Assembly (NCBI GenBank): GCA_024224995.1
Contig: JAAENB010001056.1
Span: forward strand, 1-5,381
Reading direction: 5' to 3'
DNA from: a bacterium
GTDB taxonomy: Bacteria; Spirochaetota; UBA4802; UBA5550
DNA: 5,381 bases
The position numbers and the translations under genes are program-made. The first letter of the stretch is position 1, and each line of letters opens with the position of its first letter. The notes under the pieces are model-generated. The model was not told the origin of the DNA. It searched no databases and saw nothing but the letters and a program-made list of their open reading frames with translations. Shown one piece after another: positions 1-5,244 of this stretch.

Positions 1-92
1 ACGTCACAGGCCATAAATACCGGCAAAGCCAGAGCAAATATCAGCATTCCGCTTTTCACGGAATTTAACAATTTAACGGTTTTTCCTTTCAT
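1..92 (-). CDS. Probable exported lipoprotein, N-terminal 30 codons (partial)
   Basis: The reading frame opens with ATG at 92-90 and runs off the left edge of the window. The visible peptide has a basic start (MKGKTVKLLNSVKSG), a hydrophobic stretch (MLIFALALPVFM) and then Ala-Cys-Asp. This is the layout of a signal peptide ending in a lipobox, with Cys29 as the possible lipidated residue. The box reads F-M-A-C, which is looser than the usual L-[AS]-[GA]-C; relaxed lipoboxes are known in spirochaetes. If it is lipidated, Asp follows the Cys, which in enterobacteria favours inner-membrane retention. The start is supported by GGAG eight bases upstream. The gene lies downstream of the sensor kinase on the same strand but is separated from it by a terminator, so it probably has its own promoter. 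The mature protein is outside the window, so its function is unknown. A plain cleaved signal peptide is the alternative. Confidence 0.6.
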   Translation of the reverse strand, partial: MKGKTVKLLNSVKSGMLIFALALPVFMACD

Positions 93-100
93 AAAATTGA

Positions 101-104
101 CTCC
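101..104 (-). promoter_or_regulatory. Ribosome binding site of the left-edge lipoprotein gene
   Basis: GGAG on the minus strand lies eight bases before the ATG at 92. It is the only Shine-Dalgarno-like match nearby, and it fixes the start of the partial gene. Confidence 0.65.
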
Positions 105-134
105 ATTTAAGATTTTTATTTTTTATTATTCGAA

Positions 135-170
135 CATGCAAGTAGTATTCTTGCATGAAAAAAATGCAAG
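135..170. promoter_or_regulatory. CATGCAAG inverted repeat plus a third half-site, candidate operator
   Basis: CATGCAAG (135-142) and CTTGCATG (150-157) form a perfect 8-bp inverted repeat around a 7-base spacer. A further ATGCAAG lies at 164-170 in the same orientation as the first arm, giving three half-sites within 36 bases. The array lies 43 to 78 bases upstream of the lipoprotein ATG, where a promoter would be expected. As RNA the inverted repeat would be a weak A/T-rich hairpin without a U-run on the minus strand, so a protein-binding site is more likely than a terminator. A related palindrome, TTTTGCATGCAAAA, lies upstream of the exported-protein gene at 5015-5028. No good -35/-10 pair could be chosen in this stretch. 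Confidence 0.5.
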
Positions 171-210
171 TAAAAAATGTACAAAATTCAATTTTCGTTG
201 GTTTTTTTGG

Positions 211-249
211 AGGAAAGAAAAAGAAAACAGGCGGCCATAGAGGCCGCCT
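211..249 (-). terminator. Rho-independent terminator of the sensor kinase gene
   Basis: The arms AGGCGGCC (229-236) and GGCCGCCT (242-249) form a perfect 8-bp, almost all-GC stem with a 5-base loop. On the minus strand the stem is followed by a T-rich run, GTTTTCTTTTTCTTT (227-213). It begins three bases after the kinase stop codon (255-253). Stem, loop and T-run together are a textbook intrinsic terminator. The stem and the adjoining CATCTAT are repeated almost exactly after the exported-protein gene at 3208-3235. Confidence 0.88.
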
Positions 250-252
250 CAT

Positions 253-3072
253 CTATAGATTTGCCGTTACTGAATTGATTGCCTCAGCCAGTTTTGCCAG
301 AGTGTATGGCTTTTGTAAAAATCCGTTAACCCCGAGATCAAGAACTGCTTCAACTCGTTCATCCTGTTTGAATCCTGAAGCAAGAAGCACCCTCACATCA
401 GGGTCGATCTCCTTCATCCTGATATATGCCTCTTTCCCTGACATTTTAGGCATAACCATGTCAAGGAGCACGGCCTTAATTTCTTTGTAATTATTTTCAA
501 AAACCTCAACACCACGCATACCGTTTTCAGCAAGAATGACATTGTATCCGCATTCTTTAAGTATTTCCCGGGCGGTATACCTCATTATTTCTTCATCATC
601 TACAATAAGAATTAGTCCTTCACCATGTGGAATCTCTTTTTTTGTTTCCACTTCAGAAATTTTTTCATCTTCTTCAAAAACAGGAAGATAAATGATGAAT
701 GAGGAACCCAGACCAACTTCTGAATAGACATCAATAAATCCGTTGTGCTGTTTTATGATATTATATACCATGGAGAGGCCAAGCCCGGTTCCCTCTCCCT
801 TATCTTTTGTGGTAAAGAATGGATTAAATATTTTTGGAATTGTATTCGCATCTATTCCAATTCCGGTATCTTTAACAGAGAGAGCCCAGTAGTCTGTCTC
901 CTTTGCTTCAGGGTGGGTCTCGCAAAAGAATTTATCTGCGGTTATATTTTCCAGGGAGAGGGTTAGCTTGCCTCCCCATGTTTCATCTTCATCTCTCATT
1001 ATTGTCATTGCGTGGGCAGCATTAATACAGAAATTCAGGAGAACCTGTTCAATCTGTGTAGGATCAGAAAATGTTATTGCGGGGTTGTCATTGCAAACAG
1101 GATTGAGTTCAATGGATTTATCAAAAGAATTCCTGCATATTTTCATGACATGCTTTATGGAGTTGTTAAGGTCAACAGGAGAAAAATCGAGTTCCTGCTT
1201 GCGGGAGAGTGAGAGGAGCTGCTGTATCATACTGGCAGCCCTTTCACCGGAATTGCCAATCAATTCCATATATTCCTCAAGTTTTTCATTCTCAATTGTC
1301 TTCTTTTTTCTCAGCTTAAGCATAATAAGTGAAACTGTTCCCATTATTCCGCCCAGTATATTATTGAAATCATGTGCGATTCCACCGGCGAGGGTACCAA
1401 CCGTATCCATCTTTTGGGATTGCCTGAGCTGTTCTTCAATTTTTTCCCGGTCTGTAATATCAATTCCCATGCCAAAGAAGAAATCGAGTTCACCTTTTTC
1501 ATTATATATCCGGCTTCCGTGCCATTCTATAAGGAACCGGGTATCATCTTTGGCCTGGATACCGTATTCGCTTACTGTCATTTCTTTTGGTTTGATCAGG
1601 ACATTGAAGATTTCCGCAACCTGTTCCCTTTCTTTCTCAGGAACAAATGTTCTGAGATAGTTTTTTTTATGAACTTCATTGAAACTGTAGCCGAGTTTAT
1701 TGCACATTGTATCATTCATCATTAAAACACTGCCGCTGGTATCAATGGCAACAATTAATGCGGGATTTTTCTGGAAGAGTTCTTTGTTCAGGTCTCTCTC
1801 TTTTTGCAGTTCCCGGTTTGCTTTTTCCGCTTCCAGTTTCAGCTGGCCAATTCGGTCAGCCAGGGCCAGGGACCAGACAAGCACCAAAAGTAGTATTCCA
1901 ATCTGGTATATATGTTCGGTGAATGTGTTGCTTGGTATATAATCACTTCGTACTAAAATGTTAATGATTACCCCTGTTATAAATAAGATCCAGGATAAAA
2001 TAAATAAGCGGGCATGGCGGTATCCTCGATACCAGGTAATTAAAGCGGTAATTGCTATTACAATGAGACTAAAAGCTGTAACCGTATCCAATAGCGGTAC
2101 GACAAATCCATGACCTGCAACCAGGTTAACTATGATTAACACGACACCGGCTGCTATCATGCCATTTAAAATTTTGTTTAATACCGGTGTCAGGATTTTA
2201 GTCATTAAAAATACAGCTGAAAATTTTATCATTGATATACTTGACAGGCCATAAAAAAGCATAAGTGACAAATTGTTAAATTCAAGCCGGTTGGGCCATA
2301 TGTATTGCTGTCCAATTCCCAGGAAGGAGAATTCATAAAATACAAGGGTTAAAATAAAGAGAACATAGTAGAGATAATCCATCGCCTTTATAGTGAAAAA
2401 GAGAAACAGGTTGTAGCATAGCATTATAAGTAAAATTCCAAAGTAGACCCCAATCCATAAGAATTCTGTCCGGCTTATAGTGTAAAAGGCTTCCGGCGAC
2501 CGAAGAGTAAGCTGTAAAGTTATGCTGTCTTCATTTTTAAAGCAGAGGTAGATTATCTGTTCGGAACCCTCGGGAATGGAGAGATTAAAAATAATGCGAT
2601 GATAGGGAATATCACGTGTCTCTACAGGTTTTAATAAACCGGTTTTCCTGGCAGTAAAGCCCTGTCCATCTGGGGAGGGGATATATATATCCACGTAATG
2701 AATATATGGATAACCAACATCAAGCATCCATTTGCCTGTTTCAGCATTCTCATTTTTAACTCTGAAACGTGCCCATATGGCAGAATCAGTAAAGCCATAA
2801 TTCGGGATTTTTTTTTCACTTTGAATAAATTTTTTATCATATTCAGGGGAAGAGACGTCATTAATTGTTAATTTTCTGCCCGGGTCTTCCAGTATTTCAA
2901 GATGCAGGCCAAGTATGTAGCTGGTTTTTTTTTGTGTAAGGATAAGAGGGTTTTTTAATTTTGCCTTGCCTGGGATGCCGGTAAAAAAGAGAAGAATAAA
3001 AATCAAAAATGTTAAAATGGATTTTATATTAAAATAGTAATTTTTTTGATTTTTTTTCATTGGATATAACAT
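253..3072 (-). CDS. 7TM-DISM hybrid sensor histidine kinase with PAS and receiver domains
   Basis: A membrane-bound hybrid two-component kinase. By family precedent it autophosphorylates on His and passes the phosphate to its own receiver Asp. Domains in order: N-terminal hydrophobic export segment (about 18-35); 7TMR-DISMED2-type extracytoplasmic sensor (about 45-190, containing IWARFRVKN and a W-x-L-D-V-x-Y-P-Y run); seven membrane helices (about 204-405); short charged linker/coiled coil (408-432); PAS with PAC tail (about 433-545, ending GIDITDREK); HisKA with GGIAHDFNNIL, phospho-acceptor His567; HATPase with N-box NFCINAAHAM (Asn684), G1 DTGIGI (735-740), F-box FNPFFTTK and G2 GEGTGLGLS; and a receiver (about 820-935) with acidic pair Asp825/Asp826, acceptor Asp871, Ser899 and Lys921-Pro922. 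All catalytic residues are present. No separate HPt domain or output regulator is in the window, so the phosphorelay partner is unknown. Two starts are possible: Met1 (3072) or Met5 (3060). Met5 gives a more usual signal start (MKKNQK). Neither has a clear Shine-Dalgarno. The gene has its own consensus promoter and terminator. DISMED2 domains are predicted to bind carbohydrate-like ligands; the ligand here is inferred only. Confidence 0.95.
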   Translation of the reverse strand: MLYPMKKNQKNYYFNIKSILTFLIFILLFFTGIPGKAKLKNPLILTQKKTSYILGLHLEILEDPGRKLTINDVSSPEYDKKFIQSEKKIPNYGFTDSAIWARFRVKNENAETGKWMLDVGYPYIHYVDIYIPSPDGQGFTARKTGLLKPVETRDIPYHRIIFNLSIPEGSEQIIYLCFKNEDSITLQLTLRSPEAFYTISRTEFLWIGVYFGILLIMLCYNLFLFFTIKAMDYLYYVLFILTLVFYEFSFLGIGQQYIWPNRLEFNNLSLMLFYGLSSISMIKFSAVFLMTKILTPVLNKILNGMIAAGVVLIIVNLVAGHGFVVPLLDTVTAFSLIVIAITALITWYRGYRHARLFILSWILFITGVIINILVRSDYIPSNTFTEHIYQIGILLLVLVWSLALADRIGQLKLEAEKANRELQKERDLNKELFQKNPALIVAIDTSGSVLMMNDTMCNKLGYSFNEVHKKNYLRTFVPEKEREQVAEIFNVLIKPKEMTVSEYGIQAKDDTRFLIEWHGSRIYNEKGELDFFFGMGIDITDREKIEEQLRQSQKMDTVGTLAGGIAHDFNNILGGIMGTVSLIMLKLRKKKTIENEKLEEYMELIGNSGERAASMIQQLLSLSRKQELDFSPVDLNNSIKHVMKICRNSFDKSIELNPVCNDNPAITFSDPTQIEQVLLNFCINAAHAMTIMRDEDETWGGKLTLSLENITADKFFCETHPEAKETDYWALSVKDTGIGIDANTIPKIFNPFFTTKDKGEGTGLGLSMVYNIIKQHNGFIDVYSEVGLGSSFIIYLPVFEEDEKISEVETKKEIPHGEGLILIVDDEEIMRYTAREILKECGYNVILAENGMRGVEVFENNYKEIKAVLLDMVMPKMSGKEAYIRMKEIDPDVRVLLASGFKQDERVEAVLDLGVNGFLQKPYTLAKLAEAINSVTANL

Positions 3073-3107
3073 AATATGATAATCTGTATTTATAAAAGTA
3101 TAAAAGA

Positions 3108-3136
3108 ATTATATTTGATTTGCGAAGCTCTGTCAA
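3108..3136 (-). promoter_or_regulatory. Full-consensus sigma-70 promoter of the sensor kinase gene
   Basis: On the minus strand TTGACA (3136-3131) and TATAAT (3113-3108) are separated by exactly 17 bases, a perfect match to the housekeeping consensus in both boxes and in spacing. Transcription should begin near 3101, giving a leader of about 29 bases to Met1 or about 41 bases to Met5. No purine-rich ribosome binding site is visible in that leader. The promoter lies between the hairpin after the exported-protein gene and the kinase start, so it supports independent transcription of the kinase. Confidence 0.85.
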
Positions 3137-3207
3137 GTGTTTATTAAGAGGGGGGATGAACGCGGTATGGTATTGAATATTCCTGTTGACTGGTAAAGAA
3201 GTAGTAA

Positions 3208-3228
3208 AGGCGGCCATAGTGGCCGCCT
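3208..3228 (-). terminator. GC-rich hairpin after the exported-protein gene, probable terminator
   Basis: AGGCGGCCA (3208-3216) and TGGCCGCCT (3220-3228) make a perfect 9-bp stem with a 3-base TAG loop, 12 bases after the stop codon at 3243-3241. The sequence after it on the minus strand (TTACTACTTCTTTACC) is pyrimidine-rich but lacks an unbroken T-run, so termination may be weaker than at the kinase copy (211-249). Stem, loop and the flanking CATCTAT match that copy with one base difference. Confidence 0.68.
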
Positions 3229-3240
3229 CATCTATTACGT

Positions 3241-4923
3241 CTAATCGTTCCAGTTATAGCTGATTGTTTTTCCATCAACGGTTACACGGGCATAATACTT
3301 AAACCCGGACCACAAAGACCAGGTATAGGATTCACGGGTGCTTGCCTGTTCAACCATGTCTACAAAACCGGAAAAACTGCCGTGGGTGTCTGCGTTCCCC
3401 ACAACAACAGCCCAGTACTGACGGCCATTGTTGGTCTGGGAAAAATACCAGCCGTTCTTTGTTCCTGTTCGATGGCGGTAGACTGCAATATAACTGGAGT
3501 TTTTACGGCCGATGATCCACCTGTCATAATAAGCAATTTCATCAAAATCAGAATTTTTCCAATGAAGGGCTACATGTGTGGTTTGCGATATTACTATTTC
3601 TGCATTGGGCCAATACATGATCAAAGCCACATTCCCATCCTGCATAACACGCGGTAAATGAGTATTGATATTATCATAACTTCTGTCTCCCCAATTAGTA
3701 TGGACCGTACCGGACTGGGTCCATACAGCTATATCATCCACTGCTGCCATCCAGGGATATTGCTGATAACCAAAATACCCGCCGTAGTAAGCATACGCGG
3801 AAGAGAGGGTCACGCCTTTGTTTTTGTAGATATGAAACGTGGCCTGGGAAAGAACCGAACTGCGGCTGAAGGTTGCTCCAATACTGCTGCCGGCATTGGC
3901 AAGAAAAATGGGAATTCCCGGCACATTCTCCAGATCATAATAATTGGTTGTGTAAGCGGTATCATCAGCCACATCAGGATGCGCGTACGCTCCGGCACTC
4001 CACTGGAAAAGAGTGCGGTCTTGCCTGGGAAACCCCGAATGCACGGATGAATCATTTATGTGATGGCCAAAATTAACTACTGTATTCTCTGTTTCGGACC
4101 AGGAATCCGATACATCATCATAATCGATATCTGATGTTGATAAAAATACACTTGATGGAGTCGCTGATGTGGGCGCCGTACCCAATTGTGTTAAGATATA
4201 AAGTAAGGCGCAATGGTTTTGGCCGTAAGCATTTTCATATTTATTCAACTTACCCCGCCCTGCTACAGGAAAAAAGACACCTTTGTCATTTGTCAGTCTC
4301 AGCATTTCCGTAAGCATCCGTTTTGCCACAGCTTCCGCTTTCGCTTTAATTACAGGATCGGCCGCGAAATCGGCAAGATTTAAAACTCCCGAAAGAGTAT
4401 ATGGCCAATACACAGCGGAATTCCATTCATAAAATCCATAGGTAAGCTTGAGATCAAGCCAGTGGTTCAACCGGTCTTCCATTAGACTGTCCATAGCCCA
4501 CCCTTCTCTCTGCTGTAATAAATATGCGGTAGAGAGCCACATGATCATATGATTTTCGGACCAATAACAATACTCAATAGTTTCACCCTGCACGGGCCAA
4601 TAGAGAAAATCCTCAAGTTCCGGCAAAATAAGCCCGTCATAGTCACCAGTAAAAAAAAGTATCCTCATCAGTGATATCATGGTAAAGTCGGGATTGGCAC
4701 TGTTAAGGCCATCCAATAACTGCGCCAGGTATCCACTATCAAGGGGCAACCCTTCATACGCGAGAATAACCTGGGCATCATCATTTAAAGCGCTGCCCTG
4801 TATTGCCATAGCTCGATGAGCTGCTTTGGCAGCATCGGTATCCACATTCAAAATCCCACCGGCATAAACCGATACCTTCATGGAAAAAAGTACTGCAATG
4901 ATAAAATACATTAACCTCTTCAT
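3241..4923 (-). CDS. Exported protein, helical plus beta-rich domains, possible polysaccharide lyase-like
   Basis: A 560-residue secreted or periplasmic protein of no family I can name with confidence. Residues 1-21 form a clear signal peptide (basic MKR, hydrophobic core, cleavage probably after SVYA). Residues 25-250 look helical, with recurring motifs seen in alpha/alpha-toroid carbohydrate-active proteins: WSENHMIMW (121-129), YEWNSAVYWPY (165-175), LNLADFAADP (181-190), and NAYGQNHCALLY (231-242). Asn124/His125, Asn168, Tyr172 and Asn236/His237 are candidate active-site residues. From about residue 275 to 560 the protein is beta-strand-like and rich in Trp, Tyr and Gly, as in the C-terminal beta-sandwich of heparinase- or chondroitinase-type lyases. 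That likeness is architectural and not proven. No transmembrane anchor, lipobox, dockerin or sorting signal is seen, so the product is probably soluble. The start at 4923 is fixed by AGGAG seven bases upstream. The gene has a candidate promoter and upstream palindrome, and ends at a hairpin before the sensor kinase promoter. The neighbouring kinase could sense a related substrate, but this is inference. Alternatives are a glycoside hydrolase of toroid fold or a non-catalytic surface protein. Confidence 0.9.
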   Translation of the reverse strand: MKRLMYFIIAVLFSMKVSVYAGGILNVDTDAAKAAHRAMAIQGSALNDDAQVILAYEGLPLDSGYLAQLLDGLNSANPDFTMISLMRILFFTGDYDGLILPELEDFLYWPVQGETIEYCYWSENHMIMWLSTAYLLQQREGWAMDSLMEDRLNHWLDLKLTYGFYEWNSAVYWPYTLSGVLNLADFAADPVIKAKAEAVAKRMLTEMLRLTNDKGVFFPVAGRGKLNKYENAYGQNHCALLYILTQLGTAPTSATPSSVFLSTSDIDYDDVSDSWSETENTVVNFGHHINDSSVHSGFPRQDRTLFQWSAGAYAHPDVADDTAYTTNYYDLENVPGIPIFLANAGSSIGATFSRSSVLSQATFHIYKNKGVTLSSAYAYYGGYFGYQQYPWMAAVDDIAVWTQSGTVHTNWGDRSYDNINTHLPRVMQDGNVALIMYWPNAEIVISQTTHVALHWKNSDFDEIAYYDRWIIGRKNSSYIAVYRHRTGTKNGWYFSQTNNGRQYWAVVVGNADTHGSFSGFVDMVEQASTRESYTWSLWSGFKYYARVTVDGKTISYNWND

Positions 4924-4930
4924 TCGTTGT

Positions 4931-4935
4931 CTCCT
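4931..4935 (-). promoter_or_regulatory. Ribosome binding site of the exported-protein gene
   Basis: AAAGGAGA on the minus strand places AGGAG seven bases before the ATG at 4923-4921. It is a strong Shine-Dalgarno and fixes the start. It contrasts with the sensor kinase gene, which has none. Confidence 0.85.
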
Positions 4936-4972
4936 TTAAAATTATTATAATTTGCCCTGGAGTTTTTTTTTA

Positions 4973-5000
4973 AATTTAATCATAAATGGGTTTTTGTCAA
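4973..5000 (-). promoter_or_regulatory. Candidate promoter of the exported-protein gene
   Basis: A perfect -35 box, TTGACA (5000-4995), is followed after 16 bases by TAAATT (4978-4973), a four-of-six match to TATAAT. This would start transcription near 4966 and give a leader of about 43 bases. A second TATAAT (4949-4944) lies nearer the gene but lacks a usable -35 box. The weak -10 and the palindrome just upstream (5015-5028) are compatible with an activated promoter. Confidence 0.5.
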
Positions 5001-5004
5001 GTTA

Positions 5005-5028
5005 TTTTTGCACTTTTTGCATGCAAAA
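5005..5028. promoter_or_regulatory. TTTTGCATGCAAAA palindrome with an adjacent direct repeat, candidate regulator site
   Basis: TTTTGCATGCAAAA (5015-5028) is a perfect 14-bp palindrome centred about 55 bases before the predicted transcription start of the exported-protein gene, just upstream of its -35 box. TTTTTGCA occurs twice in tandem, at 5005-5012 and 5014-5021, nine bases apart, so an extra half-site abuts the palindrome. The core TTGCATG is shared with the inverted repeat before the left-edge lipoprotein gene (135-157). Position upstream of -35 suits an activator or an accessory operator. The protein that binds is not identifiable from this window. Confidence 0.5.
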
Positions 5029-5033
5029 GAGGA

Positions 5034-5138
5034 AACAGTATATGTTAATTTTGTTAGTTTTTTTAGTGGAGAAATGTCTTTGATTTTATTTCCGGCAATT
5101 GCAAGTCTTGTAAGGTTTCTGCAAAGCCCTTGAAAGAT
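5034..5138 (-). pseudogene. Orphan leucine-rich-repeat fragment (internalin-type), gene remnant
   Basis: On the minus strand this stretch reads, with no start codon, IFQGLCRN then LTRLAIAGNKIKDISPL, KKLTK and LTYTVS. The L-x-x-L-x-[LI]-x-x-N-x-I-x-D-I-S-P-L pattern with a 22-residue period (codons covering 5114-5049) is the hallmark of internalin-type/SDS22-like leucine-rich repeats, and the next repeat begins with LTYT. The frame is closed upstream by TAA (5141-5139) and downstream by TGA at 4982-4980. It has no ATG and no ribosome binding site, and it holds only a little over one repeat, whereas functional proteins carry many. I therefore read it as the relic of a larger surface LRR gene that was mostly deleted. 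The repeat match ends near 5037, just before the palindrome and promoter of the exported-protein gene. Confidence 0.6.
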
Positions 5139-5222
5139 TTACTCTCCACATTGGAATTCATGCCATGAAAAATATTAATATCACACTGAGTATTGATGCA
5201 CAGGCCGGCTTAAATGATTGAT

Positions 5223-5244
5223 CCGTCCGGTCAGACCCAGACGG
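5223..5244 (-). other. Hairpin spanning the stop codon of the right-edge gene
   Basis: On the minus strand CCGTCTGG (5244-5237) can pair with CCGGACGG (5230-5223), with one G-U pair and a 6-base loop that contains most of the gene's end, including its TGA. No T-run follows, so it is not a standard intrinsic terminator. It may slow ribosomes, protect the 3' end or be chance. Confidence 0.3.

Noticed and set aside
135..157. The CATGCAAG inverted repeat as a transcription terminator
   Set aside because: The stem is short and A/T-rich, and a stronger GC-rich terminator with a T-run lies just upstream at 211-249. Its place before a start codon suits an operator better.
155..490. 111-codon open frame on the plus strand
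   Set aside because: It runs antisense across the kinase terminator and the end of the receiver domain. It has no ribosome binding site and no recognisable domain, and the minus-strand gene explains the sequence.
968..1660. 230-codon open frame on the plus strand
   Set aside because: It is antisense to the HisKA, ATPase and PAS coding region. Its Ser/Leu/Ile-rich translation is the usual shadow of a gene on the other strand.
3150..3173. GGGGGG followed by ATG on the plus strand, looking like a ribosome binding site and start
   Set aside because: The frame closes after six codons, so it cannot encode a gene.
3029..3217. 62-codon minus-strand frame between the exported-protein gene and the kinase
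   Set aside because: It starts inside the hairpin repeat, spans the consensus kinase promoter and overlaps the kinase start in another frame. It has no ribosome binding site and no recognisable motif.
3658..4050. 130-codon open frame on the plus strand
   Set aside because: It lies entirely opposite the exported-protein gene and has no family motif or ribosome binding site.
5064..5165. Minus-strand 33-codon frame starting with ATG near 5162 and overlapping the LRR relic in another frame
   Set aside because: It has no ribosome binding site and no recognisable family, whereas the overlapping frame has a specific LRR signature.
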